Source: Pararge aegeria (lineage: Eukaryota; Arthropoda; Insecta; Lepidoptera; Nymphalidae). Taken from it: 64,000 bases of DNA. Both the position numbers and the translations under genes were made by a program. Positions 24,673 through 36,600 of this stretch are shown here, one piece after another. Where the stretch lies: assembly GCF_905163445.1 (NCBI RefSeq), contig NC_053197.1, positions 7,254,001-7,318,000 of the forward strand. The letters are read 5' to 3'. The number at the start of each line of letters is the position of its first letter. Positions within the stretch are counted from its first letter, which is position 1. The notes beneath the pieces are model-generated. The model was not told where the DNA came from. It made no database searches and saw only the letters and a program-made list of their open reading frames with translations.

Positions 24673-27600
24673 AAATGGCATTTGTTACCAACTTTTAAAC
24701 TTACACTAAAGGCATAGATCATCTTATGAAGCTAATTGAACTTTCTTTTTTCTTTCTTACCTGCAGTGTATAATGGGTTGGCGAAAGTAACCACTAGCCC
24801 CGCTTTCATGGCCCCGTGTATAAGCACCACAAACTCGGGGATATTTGGAAGAATGAGGCCGATTCTCTCTCCGGGAGCCATCTTCAGGGGCCCCGCGAGA
24901 GCGTTGGCGCAACGCTCCACCATCATTTTGGTCATAGCATAATCGTACGACCGACCCGTCGCACCACATGTCTGTATTGGAAAAAAGTTTAATCACTGAA
25001 TTTACCCGAAATCAAAACGGTTATGGTTTTAATACAACCTTTCTTACGACCGGGGTAGCGCAATTTCAATTTCAATTTTTTTTTCATCGATTGGCAGAAA
25101 ATATAATTTGGGAGTTTATAATTTCTGAATTGTCTTTGGTTGGTCCGATAAGAGGCTTCGGCCGTGGCTCTTTACCACCCTACCGACAAACACGTGCTGT
25201 TACCGTTCCGAAATGATGCCGCGTTGAAACTGTATGGGATGCCATATCCCAAAATCAATTGCAGAGAGCTAACAATATTGAGTTTAATAAAAACAATCTA
25301 CTGGTACCCATTAATAAAAGTATCACTAAAATGTACTAGAAAAGTATTATTTTCTAATATTATAAATAAGAAAGTGTGTTTACGCCCCAACTAACCACCA
25401 TGTATTTATGGCATAGGTTACATTTTTAACATACCTAGGTACGTTGAGTTAAAAGTTCGGAGTAACATAGGCTACAGGTTCCCACGGGATTTCTAAATGC
25501 GGACGAAGACCCGGGCAAAAGTTATATATAAAAATTGCCAACCCTAACTGATTGTAATGACTTGAAATCACATTGACACGTGTATGTTAATTATCCTTTT
25601 TAATCCGTGACCCAATGTGACCTCTAATGTAAACACGTCTTATATAACATAGGTTTGTCACTACGTATCTTTTTATCACAAAAGAAGAAGCATTATTATT
25701 GATCTCCGAAAATAGTCATGGAACAAGTTTAAATTTTTTGGATTACGCTTCGATAATATTATTTTTCTTTTTATAGTAACAATTGATGGAGCAGGCAGAT
25801 GGCCCATCAAGTAAGTGGAGGCCCATCGCCCCCTTTTGATGATCCCTTCCCCCCGTTCGACCTTTTTGATCGTAGATTCAAATTAGATTCATTGTTCATT
25901 AAAACGCGCCTTTTGTCATCGAATGAAAACCACATAATTACCATATCTACCTATCGAATGTACAAATGTCAAATAAAATCGTTGCAAACAAGTAATAAAA
26001 TTAAATAATTAACCACGACGAAAATAGACAATATCTATGTTCCTTCTTTATAAATCGCGCGCCAAACAAATGATTCTACTCTATCTTAAAGTAAGTTAAT
26101 AATTTTGCAAAAGAAAACAAATAGCAGATGTTTGTAATGCTACGTACTTATTTTCCTTATATTTTATTACTCCTTTTATTTTATTTTTTAATTTATAATA
26201 AAAATCTTCTTAAAAGATACCCGATTCTCTGTAGGAGAAGTAGCCAGCCTCTGTAGCCAGCCTCAGTATAATATTGGGAGGCTCCGGGATCTCCAAGAAA
26301 CGCACCGGTGCCTCCCTTGCACAACGCTTGTAGCTCGTCCCAACGTTCAACGTACTAAGTATACTCCTAGTTGACGTTTTTTTTTATTCCGCTCTAAATT
26401 ATCGTTGACCGCAATACTTAGTTTTTACTTAGTTACTTCTAGAAAAAAAACGAGTTTCTTAATTTTCTCTGGTCTGGTCTGGTGGGAGGCTTCGGCCGAG
26501 GCTAGTTACCACCGACAAATTCTGGTGTGATGACGCGTAGAAACCGATTACGCATATGACTAGGTACCATACTCCCTAACAGATTAGACCGCTACCATTT
26601 TAGACTGCATCATTTACCACCAGGGTGAGATTGCAGTCAAGGTCTAACTTGTAGTGGAATAAAAAAGTTTACTAAAATAATATTTTTGTTCTTTCTTTCT
26701 TTCATAATACAGCGTTTTACCCACAGATTATATACTTAATTTGTTATTTTCGGGAGACTGTCGATACTATGTAACGTCAAAATAAAACTGAATTTATATC
26801 CCTTGATATGAAGCTCAAATTCGTCCACACCTCTACATAGGAAAGAGGAGGACCATTGTATTCTGATCACCCCCACACGCCACATCTTATATACCTACTT
26901 AATTTATATAAACTAGGTATAAATTTGCACTGACAAGTACATACAGGATTTTGGACGGCCGAATGGCGCAGTGGGCAGCGACCCTGCTTTCTAAGTCCAT
27001 GGCCGTGGGTTCGATTCCCACAACTGGGAAATGTTTGTGTGATAAACATGAATGTTTTTCAGTGGCTGGGTGTTTATCTGTATATTATAAGTTTTTTTTG
27101 TATATTATTCGTAAAAATATTCAACAGCCATTTTAGTAGGTACCCATAACACAAGCTACGCTTACTTTGGGGCTAGATGGCGATGTGTGTATTGTCGTAG
27201 TATATTAATTTATTTATTTTATTTAACTACGTTTTCAGCGTATTTCTTTTATGAAGTGTGATAAGTTATCAGTAATAAAGTACATCTCTGCAGTAAGTAC
27301 GAGTCTGTATATGTATTTAAAGCTATGTATAATTATTCTAGGAACTAGGAAGTCCCACAATCTCCTAGGTATACATCTTATCTTTGCCTCAATCCCAATA
27401 TTATTAAATGTTAAAGTGAATTTTCATTGCTCGTTGAGGCAGATTTCTTAGTAGAATGCCATATTTTGGCAAGCATTTTCATTGATCGTTAGGTAATGTT
27501 ATCTTATACTAATATACAAAGCTAAATAGTTTGTTAATTGTTTACTTGAGATCATCGTCTCAGAAACTTCTGATCCGATTTGAAAAATTATTTCAGTGTT

Positions 27601-30388
27601 GGATAGTTCATTTATCGAGGAAGTCTAAAGACTTATCGTAGTATCATCCCGATAAGACCAATAAGAGCAAAGCCCCAAAAAATAAATTTTTTTAAATTGG
27701 AGTTTTTTTTTACTTTTGAGTTTTGAGTTTCGATAAAATCATGTATGACAAAATTGTTTCGCTTTAAAAGTTCATAAAAAAAAAGTCCGCGACAGCATAT
27801 GCCTATCTTTTAAGGTTGACTTATACGCGGGTGAATTCGCGAGGGACCGCTAGTCAATTACTAAGCGAAATCTAGAAGATTCTTATAACGCACGCCAATC
27901 ATTTAAAATACTAGCTTGTTTTGGTTTTGGCCAAAACCAAATTAATTTATCAATTAAATTTATTTTTTGATCAATTTACAGTATATTATGACAAAGTACG
28001 TCAATCAAAATTAACACTTCATAACCAAATTTAATCAAATATATATTTTGCATAAAAAGATTAGCGAATGTATTAAAATGGAAAATATACCAACTGAAAA
28101 TATGATTATGGGGCAAAATTAGCCATATTAAATTGAGTATTCTCTTTTCTGTGTATTGACCGCGTTAATGTAAATGCGCCCTTAGGTATAGTAGGTGAGT
28201 ACCTAATTGAGTGAGTAGGTAGGTACTTATCAAGTTTATTCACAATGTGGAATCCTTGCAGATGTTTGTAATGCTACGTACTATACTCCTTTTTTTTTTT
28301 TATAATAAAAATCTTCTTAAAAGATACCCGATTCTCTGCTGGAGAAGTAGCCAGCCTCTGTAGCCAGCCTCAGTATAATATTGGGAGGCTCCGGGATCTC
28401 CAAGGAACGCACCGGTGCCTCCCTTGCACAACGCTTGTAGCTCGTCCCAACGTTCAACGTACTAAGTATACTCCTAGTTGAAGTTTTTTTTTATTCCGCT
28501 CTAAATTATCGTTGACTGCAATCTCTGATGATACAGACTAAGATGGCAAATTGCTATGTTATGAGCAATGGCATAATCGCTAAGCGGCACGGTTTTGTGG
28601 AAGGGTGGTAACTAGCCACGACGGAAGCCTTCAGACCAGATCAGAGAAAATTCTGAATTTCTAAATTGCCAAATTTCCCCGGATCGAACCCGAAACTTTT
28701 AAAACCAAAGCACTCACCCATGCGCTAGGGTGGTCAAACCAGGGATATGTCTCATACGAGAAATGGTTGATTCTCTGCTGGAGAAGTAGCCAGCCTCTGT
28801 AGCCAGCCTCAGTATAATATTGGGAGGCTCCGGGATCTCCAAGGAACGCACCGGTGCCTCCCTTGCACAACGCTTGTAGCTCGTCCCAACGTTCAACGTA
28901 CTAAGTATACTCCTAGTTGAAGTTTTTTTTTATTCCGCTCTAAATTATCGTTGACTGCAATCTCTGATGATACAGACTAAGATGGCAAATTGCTATGTTA
29001 TGAGCAATGGCATAATCGCTAAGCGGCACGGTTTTGTGGAAGGGTGGTAACTAGCCACGACGGAAGCCTTCAGACCAGACCAGAGAAAATTCTGAATTTC
29101 TAAATTGCCAAATTTCCCCGGATCGAATCCGAAACTTTTAAAACCAAAGCACTCACCCATGCGCTAGGGTGGTCAAACCAGGGATATGTCTCATACGAGA
29201 AATGGTTGGTAATTACGTAAAGTTTTTAAATTCAGACCCCAAAAACCATCCCAGTAGATATAGCTTACTAGAACGTTAGTAGATTTTCAAAACCCAAAAT
29301 TCAATATAGGTGAATCAAGGTAGGTGAATTCAATGACTCTACTACCGGTTCAAAATTCAGATTCTACGGCGACGAAGACGGGACAGTAACTTAGCATTAG
29401 CTCTTACGAATATTTTACAATTTAACAATGAATTAGCAGCATTTTCGTTAAGTATATAAATCAGCGTAAGAAATGTCTAACAGCTGGACTGGGTTATTTT
29501 GTAACGCCACTTCAGATAGCCGGCTCAAGGCTGCATAACCTAAATAGGCCACACAGTCTAATAGGTACTAAAATAAAACCAAATTCAGTATTTACTGAAA
29601 AAAAATATTTCAGTTCTTGTGCCAACTGTCTTTAGGCAGCCTTAACCTTCAGTATCTATTTATATTCTCCTATCATTGCCGGAGACTTCATCCGTGTGTT
29701 TATAGATTTTATCTGAACTTTGTACCCGTAACAATCATACAGTTTACAGCATCTTGTAAACCCTTTTCTATCCGTAATTCTAGATCTTAGGTTTGGAAAT
29801 ACGGGTGAAACCTATCTACCTTATCAAATTAAACTTTGGTAGTAATGTTATTTATACATTTTAATAACTACAATAATTTTTATTTTAAGCGCAATTTACA
29901 GGATTTATAGACACGTACCATGATTATTGCTTCATTACTTTAAAAAAATATAGCTATTTTTAAATTAATTGTTCCATTTACCTATTAACTAGAGACTTTA
30001 TAGGCTGTATAGTCAATGATCTTTGCCTCTCCTGAAGAGGACAACTTAAAAAAACAGCGTAGATATTTTTATATTTAAAAACAGTAGTAACATATTAAAT
30101 CAATGCAAAAAAATATTTACTTACCACACAAGGAGCGTCTGACCACAATTCAATATCTTTAAAAACGTAATCAACTAATGTTTCCTTTCCAACAGTAATT
30201 TCACCCCATGGCGAACTCAAAACATTTTGTTCTAAAACTGGAGCTGCTTTAGTAGCTAATCCACGATTTGAATTCCGAACTACAGAAACCGATAGGGAGG
30301 TCCTAATTTTTTTTTGCTTTTTGTGCGGCGATAAATTGTTTAAAATTTGCCGCGCTAAATTTCCACGTAGGATTTTTAAATTAGCCAT
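17540..30388 (-). CDS. Acyl-CoA synthetase, 4CL/luciferase-like, with a frame break in exon 6
   Basis: Adenylate-forming enzyme that activates a carboxylic acid with ATP and joins it to CoA. Exons in transcript order: 30388-30125, 24971-24761, 22125-21979, 21194-20994, 20836-20728, 20369-20166, 19991-19813, 18722-18567, 17824-17540. Visible motifs: AMP-binding P-loop YSSGTTGMPKG, then GYGMTESSPVT, GWLHTGDVAYYDEE, IVDRTKELIKVKG and the catalytic-lysine region PRNVAGKILRNEL. The N-terminus is basic and Ser/Arg-rich (MANLKILRGNLARQILNNL), so mitochondrial import is likely; the C-terminus GGKH is not a peroxisomal SKL signal. Intron 1 is 5.1 kb. Exon 6 starts in one frame (FTPDDYINCLVEYEP) and ends in another (LAFMATHPLVKKEHLQSVQ), and its 204 bp does not fit the flanking phases. 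Substrate unknown. Confidence 0.9.
18180..18470. repeat. Probable interspersed repeat in synthetase intron 8
   Basis: GC-richer than its surroundings, with the phrases actaagacagtgaagaaac and ccaccatggccgaaatcg. These resemble phrases I associate with repeats common in moth and butterfly genomes. No second copy is visible in this window. Confidence 0.4.
19261..19622 (-). pseudogene. Duplicated partial exon 3 of the synthetase with its 3' intron flank
   Basis: This stretch is nearly identical to 21711-22077. It contains the last 96 bp of exon 3 (19527-19622) with its donor site and about 265 bp of the intron that follows. The first 51 bp of the exon and the acceptor are missing. It sits in intron 7, after exon 7 in transcript order. 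The coding part differs little from the parent. Without an acceptor it should not be spliced in. Confidence 0.9.
23620..24010 (+). repeat. Interspersed repeat in synthetase intron 2
   Basis: Contains aatgctgcttggcggtagaa and gtgccgctccgtgtccatca, which I recognise as a repeat common in lepidopteran genomes. It is higher in GC than the flanks. Its short open frames do not resemble a known protein. Confidence 0.45.
24225..24345 (-). mobile_element. SINE C, 3' part
   Basis: On the - strand this matches the body of the SINE at 38000-38292: the words agtgcggattggtggact and gtcctctcagactgagaagg correspond to the segment before its trinucleotide tail. The head is missing. Confidence 0.65.
24638..24671. 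repeat. TA dinucleotide microsatellite
   Basis: An uninterrupted run of alternating t and a, in intron 2 of the synthetase. Confidence 0.9.
25048..25270 (+). mobile_element. SINE B copy
   Basis: Has a diverged head and the body phrase aggcttcggccgtggctctt shared with copies at 26465, 39040, 45485 and 61020. It lies in synthetase intron 2. Confidence 0.6.
26126..26415. repeat. Dispersed copy of the unit tandemly repeated at 28331
   Basis: Starts with gcagatgtttgtaatgctac, which recurs at about 28259, and continues through cagcctctgtagccagcctc, the cctcccttgcacaacgcttg phrase and tactcctagttga. It is a third, shorter copy of the sequence in the 439-bp tandem unit. What follows differs. Confidence 0.85.
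26465..26665 (+). mobile_element. SINE B body
   Basis: Contains ggtgggaggcttcggccgag, catcatttaccaccagg, gattgcagtcaaggtctaac and an A-rich end after gtggaataaaaa. The tRNA-like head is lost. Confidence 0.7.
26955..27230 (+). mobile_element. SINE A, full-length tRNA-derived copy
   Basis: Starts with an A-box region (ggccgaatggcgcagtgggc) and has a B box in gtgggttcgattcccac. The body follows: tttcagtggctgggtgttta, cccataacacaagc and gatggcgatgtgtgtattgt. It ends in a TATTTA-rich tail. Ten copies of this family lie in the window. Confidence 0.88.
27480..27860. repeat. Probable decayed interspersed repeat
   Basis: Ends with cgcgggtgaattcgcgaggg, the reverse of a start common among lepidopteran repeats of the actagc-type. 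Boundaries are uncertain. Confidence 0.35.
28331..29208. repeat. Exact two-unit tandem duplication, 439 bp per unit
   Basis: Unit 1 is 28331-28769 and unit 2 is 28770-29208. By eye they differ at about two positions (near 28651 and 28688). Each unit joins a non-tRNA segment, about 170 bp and also seen at 26225, to a minus-strand SINE B. The SINE B has the tRNA-like head ctagcgcatgggtgagtg, a B box gggttcgatcc in unit 1, and a poly(A)-like tail after gagcggaat. It lies in intron 1 of the acyl-CoA synthetase. Confidence 0.93.
28510..28740 (-). mobile_element. SINE B in tandem unit 1
   Basis: Reading the - strand from about 28740: a tRNA-like head with B box gggttcgatccgg, the gaaggcttccgtcgtggcta body, and an A-rich tail near 28490. 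The second tandem unit carries the same copy at about 28949-29178. Confidence 0.75.
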
Positions 30389-33300
30389 TTTCCGTTCGGA
30401 ATGTTTGCCCGCGAAACGATAGCGCGTAAATGTTGTACCGCGCCTGTAATGTTTTGGCGCGTAGACAAGCTGCCGTAGAACCGTCACAGGGCAAGGTCCA
30501 TGCGCCTATCTACCTAGTCTACCAAGCAATCCTATCAAAAGATAAAATTTCTAAAACTGAAACCCAAGTATGTACTCGTACCTACTACGTACTCTCTACA
30601 AAAATAATACCACACAACAACAATAAATACTTCCTACTACTAATATTATCCATGCTTCCATACCAATATTAGAAAGCGGATAGATGAGATTTCTTGTAGG
30701 TATGTTTGTAATGAATAAACTCGAAAACTACCAACTACTTAAACGGATTTTTAGTTAATCTTTATTTTATTTCAGTAATAATTCGTGAGATTTCAGTCTG
30801 AACTTAGTTATCTATTATTATCAAGCGATAATGATAATAAGGACGGATTGCTTAACGTGTTCTCAAGGTAAAGGCCGAATTGAAAACTCCAAAATCATAC
30901 ACCTAGTTCCATGCAGTTTTCTGATTCAGTCGAAAAGTCACAAGTCAAAAGCAAGTATTTCGTTCGATTCCCACCGCAACTTATGTAATAACACATTTAT
31001 GAATGACAGCGTCTGGCTAAATAGTAGGGCCTACAATTAATTGCCTTGATAATTAATTGTATTGGCTTATTTTTGATGGGACAGGATTTAAATAAAATAA
31101 TTCGGAATAGAAAAATAACAACAACCATTTTTATTTATTCAAATAAATTAAATTATTCCATTACCCGTTATCACTGTACAATTTAAATATACATAATATT
31201 ATACTCTTCAATATTGTAGTACATATATTCTTTTTTTTACAATTTCTTCATAAAGTCGGTTGGTTTAAAGCATTTCACTAAATTTGATATTGGTAATAAA
31301 ATAAGGTATTTTACAATATCGACTCTACACCAACTCCTATAAATTAGAGCATGGGAAAGTGAGCTTTGTTCCGTGCGGTATATAGTAAGTTGTTATAGGA
31401 CTAGTAGACAACGAGTTGACCACTCGCCGTAGTACACTTCCAACCACCTACAGTCCGCTTACCATTCGTCGAAAACGCGTTGCAAACTTGCCGACGACGC
31501 ACTGACAACTAGTGGATGACGCTTTGCTAACTAGTTCATGACGCGTTGTCAACTAGTTGATGACGCGCTGTAGGCTCATGGACACTGCGTTGACCGAGCG
31601 CTGATGTGGTACAAGTGACGAAGCGTTGCCCAACCATTGACAACGCGTAGAAGCCAGGTGATGATGAACCTTATAATTGATGACTAGTTGACGTTTAAAT
31701 ATAAGTTGGAATTTTACCGGTGTTAGAACGGTGTTGAGTCGATAAACGAGCGAAGGCCTTAAGTCAATAGAGCAAAATTCCAAAGGTCGACAATGCATCC
31801 CGATTGCAAGCTCATCAAACTAATTGAGATAATCAAAGAGTGCAACTATATTGCGCACTTACCAATTACTTAGGGTCTAGACAGACGGTGTTCGTTAGCA
31901 TTATGCAATAACAATGCAGTTATGCAAACCGCACCAAAACTGCAATAGAATTGCAATTTGCAACCGGCTTGCAGTTCTAATGCAGATAATCTGACCAAAC
32001 CATTTCTATCGCATGGTTGCTTTCGAGACAGGTCAAATTAAATTGTACCTTATGGCACTGTGAAATAGAGGCGCAAATTTTGTACTAGTGATATTAATTT
32101 AACCAATTATACGAAAGGACACTGTTGGTAGAAGTAATGACAAATTTGTGCTTTAAAACAAAGTCGATTAGCTTAACGAGCCCGATTTTGTTTTGTCGAT
32201 CAAAACTGATAGAACTCAAAAAGGCTATATTTTTTAATTGATAAAAACGAATTTTTGATATTTTTTAATTATAACAGAAAACTAAATGCTACAAAACTAT
32301 TTAGGATGATGATGCAAAAGAGCAACTGTTGAGAGCAAAGTTATTACAGTATTATTCCCGTATTTAACAGAATCAGGGATATCTCAAGATACTAGATCCA
32401 GCTCACGATATTGACCTGATCATGCCTCGAATAAACCTTGATCCTTGGCTATCCAAGGATCAAGGTTCACAATAAATTTCTTAAAACTACCTCACCAAAA
32501 AAGAAAATAACATGTCTTTTTCATAACAATTATCATAGTATATTTTGCAGTTTTATAAAACTTATAAAACCTACAATTAATTTAAAACACCAAGTGGAAT
32601 TTTATATAACGTATTTAACAATTCACCAATAAAATAATTTACACAAAAACCAATCCGATTGGAATAATAATAATATTAACAATACAAATGTAATAAATAT
32701 AACAATCACGATAATAATCTTACGTAAAATTGGCTACTTAAATCGTTGTGCGGAAAAGTTAGTCTTTCTTATGAATTGCTCCTTGTATTTGAAAATTAAC
32801 AGAAGTTATTCAAGGCTATAATGTTAAGAAAACGGTTCGTTTTCGCTAAAGTATTGTACACACCGTAAATGTCGTTAAAAAAACATTTTCATTCATTTAA
32901 TGGTAAGAAAGACCTCGGGACAGTTGAGAGAATACGTTAAAAACCTGTGCTCAAATTTCCAAACTTGATAATTAGTAAACAGGAAAAATCAAGTAGGTGA
33001 AAAAAGGCATTTTTTTATTCAGGTTTGTCTTGATGAAAATATAAATTAATTTGAAAAACAATATTAGAAATCTCAGTCTTGTTTTCTGTTGCATTTAAAT
33101 AGTAACGTGATAATGTCAGAAATGTTGGTTACCGTTAAAGATAGGAATTTGAATAATAATCTGGGCCTAGCAGCGTTGCAATGAATGTCGGTGGGTACGT
33201 CATTAATTTAGAAGCTATGAAAATTGGCTATCGAATAGCCCGTTAATTCATATTTGCTTAGTGATCTGAGAACAATTTAATTTTATAATGAAAGCATTAA

Positions 33301-33657
33301 TTTTCGTCGTCCTTATAGGGAAAAGTAATAGTCAAAATTGCGTATTAAAAACAAACTTAGATACAGTATTAAGGGACATTTCGTCATCTTTGAGAAACGA
33401 TAAATATAAATGATTATATAAATAAGAATTCTAACACGAAACTTTAAGCGAAATAGTGCAGTGTATAGAAAGAAGTAAAAGAAACATCTCAGTTTTTTTT
33501 TAATAAAAAAATATTACTATCTTAATATAATTTTGTAAATATAAGGTTTATGTTGTTTTATATTTTTCTTCACATTATTCACATACAGCGAAAGGTAACA
33601 TTTTAAATTTACAATTAACACGACAACGTTAAATTTGTTAGAAATAATAGTTCTCTA
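30389..33657. other. Intergenic region, synthetase 5' end to ABCB10 3' end
   Basis: Holds the synthetase promoter (no clear core motif seen), the 22-bp minisatellite at 31471-31602, a stretch at 31870-31995 rich in tgcaat and ttgcaa words, and the ABCB10 3' UTR. I see no exons. Confidence 0.5.
31471..31602. repeat. Degenerate 22-bp minisatellite, six units
   Basis: Six contiguous 22-bp units start at 31471, 31493, 31515, 31537, 31559 and 31581. A consensus is close to gatgacgcgttgtcaactag plus two bases. Looser related units continue on both sides, from about 31400 to 31690. The period is not a multiple of three, so the repeat is not protein-driven. Confidence 0.85.
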
Positions 33658-36600
33658 TTAGCTTTTTTGCACATCCTGATTGTTTTTTGTCTTCGAACCG
33701 GCAAACGTCTGATGCGTCATGAGCTCCCTGAAGTACCCGTCAGGTTTCGCCATTAGTTCTGTGTATGGTCCCTTTTCTATGATCCTACCGTCTCCTATAA
33801 CTGCGACTTCGTCAGCTGACTGTATCGTGCTTAATCTGTGGGCAATGGTCAACAGTGTCCGGTCTCTACTAATTTCTTTCAGTGCTTTGTCGACTAGATA
33901 TTCGGAATATGTGTCCAGGGCTGAGGTAGCTTCGTCGAGTATAAGTATTTTTGGGTTCTGTGAACAAAAATTATGATTAGTTTATACGGTGTATACGGTC
34001 ACTGTCTTTTTTCGTCCAACAAGAGTGACCAAATTTATCTGTCCAATGAGTATTCATACAAACAAAAAGCCTATAACAATAAACTGCTGGACTTGAGGCC
34101 TCTTCCAAAGGAAGCGTTTGCCCATAATCATCACACTGGGCCGACGGGTTGGATCGCAGTAGATGGTAGTAGTAGTAGTAGTAGCACAGGGGACACTGCT
34201 GTCCGTTCTCCTTTACATTCTCTTAGTCGCCTCGTACATTCCATTCTGTACCACCACTGTATTCTGATCTGCCGTCCAACATTTTTGTATGGACATCATT
34301 AGTAAAAAAAATAACGTTTAGTATCACATGAACTCCAACAAACATTTATTTTACTTTCGACACCTCAAGTTAATAGTGTCCCTTAGCGTTACCGATTCGA
34401 CCCCTTCTATAAACAACCGAATTTACTCATGAAGAACTTTAAGGGTGGCTATTGAATTGTCAAAAAATCTGTAACTAAGGAATAAAGTTGACGTTTTGAA
34501 ATCTATCATATTGTCTCTCATGGGTACAGATAGATACATACTAGAGTATACACCCGCATTTTTATTATTTCAATACATCCATCATATTAGAACTCAGAAA
34601 AAAAACAAGTTCAGAATTTTAATTTAAAACTACATAACGCAAGGATAATATGCCTATTATTTCTATTGGGTAGTAGTCATTACTTTTAACAATTAGAAAT
34701 CGTTAATGAATAAATTAAAAATATGAGAAGCAGGTCAGATTGCCTGCAAACAAAGCAATATGTTGTAAATATGTAATCAACCTGTATACTATCAATTATC
34801 AACAATTTAAATGCTACCAAACAATCTGTTTTATCCAATTATTAGGCTCGGATAGCATGAAAAAGATAGATGCCAAACAGCATAAAACATTTTACTGTTG
34901 CTGGACCTAGGTTTTTTGTACGAAGTTTTAAAGTCCACGGTCTTATGACGCTGGTTTCCAGCTACTCGTTTGTTGATCTGTCCACCTCGTTTGGAGTCGA
35001 CCAACGCTGCGTTTATCAGGTGCAAGATCGCCATTCCAGCACCTTGGCACCCGAATCTCCTCGGATCTCTGAATTATGTGCCCCACCCATTGCCACTTTA
35101 GCTACGCGACTCGCTGAGATATGTCGGTAGCTCTAGTCGTTCAAACGGTCTGCTCATTTCTGATTTTATCACATAGAGCTTAGCTTTTTCCATCGCGCAC
35201 TGACTTTGAGCCTTCCTATGAGGCCCATCGTGACGTTTTCAAGTCATCACTGGAAACTCGACTAAGGTCTTCAGGCACTTTCAGAAACATATTTTTTTCC
35301 TACCATGCAATTCACAATTACACATTCAAATTCAGCAGATTCACTGTGATTTTATATGCACGTAACCACACCTCGATCGCTTAACAACTGAATCTATGTA
35401 TTTATTTAGCTATGCTCATTATTAGATTTAGTTTTGTATCTTTTTAGAAGTAGCTTATTTTATCGCATTAGGTTCAAAGGATAATAGGACGAATCGAATC
35501 GAAGGACGATAGGATAAACTAAGTTTTTTAAATAAAGAAATAATTGTCTTTACTTTTATGAACACATAAGTTTACAAAGGTTCCGTCGACTTTTTACCTT
35601 TAATCTGTTAGAAAGTACAAAGTGTCAGTAGAGTAATTATAACGTATGTTGTTATGTGAATCCTTGACCTGAGGAATGACACATAAGATATAAACTCGCA
35701 TCTTAGCAATTGCGAGTTAAACGTTTTGAAATTATGTTATAGTAAGAAGTCCTTTAATTCTATGTTTCAGTCAACATCCTGCTTCGCATAATCTATTTTA
35801 TTTATTCATTCATTCATTCAGCTTAATACGGCCCGGAATATTAGTGTAGGATAGTGAAAATAGATGGCACCGCCAGTTTATTACTCGCTCTATCGTTTGT
35901 CTGTGTTACTAAAACTTTAGAAGTATAAGTACCTGGCGTAACACAATATTCCAAGTTCTGAGGTAGTGCAAATAACAGGTGCAGCCGAATCATACGGCAA
36001 TCTTAAGTATTTTTTTTAATTATACGACAACACACACAACGCCATCTAGCCCGAAAGTAAGCGCAGCTTGTGTTATGGGTACTAAGATAGCTGGTGGATA
36101 TCTTTATATACACATAAATAATAATAATATACTGATAAACACCCAGACACTGAAAAACATTTATGTTCATCAGACAAACATTTTCCAGTTCTGGGAATCG
36201 AACCCACGGCCATGGACTCAGAAAGCAAGGACGCTGCCCGCTACGGCAGTCGGCCGTCAAACTTAAATTTACACAGTATAAAAGAGCTGTGGGTTGGCCC
36301 TGCCCTCAATAACGCGGTCTGCCCGTTACATTTATTTACAGTCAAACCTGGAAGGGAGCACAATCTCATTCTCGCTCATCTCGGTTTCTCAGTAACCCGA
36401 GTTCCTCGCTAATGCAGGTACATGGGTAGCGTTTCTCTCTTATAGAGGTACGCAGCAATAACAAGACATTATATATTCATGCACTATGTAATTTTATTTT
36501 ATTTAGAACTTATTTACATTTAAAAAAATCAGTGAATTTCGTTTGGGTTTCTGTTTTTGTATTTTGAATGTTTTTCTCTAACTCATAAATTTTGTCGAAT

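Noticed and set aside
28331..29208. CRISPR-like direct repeats
   Set aside because: Two long units in tandem with no spacers, in an animal genome; it is a tandem duplication.
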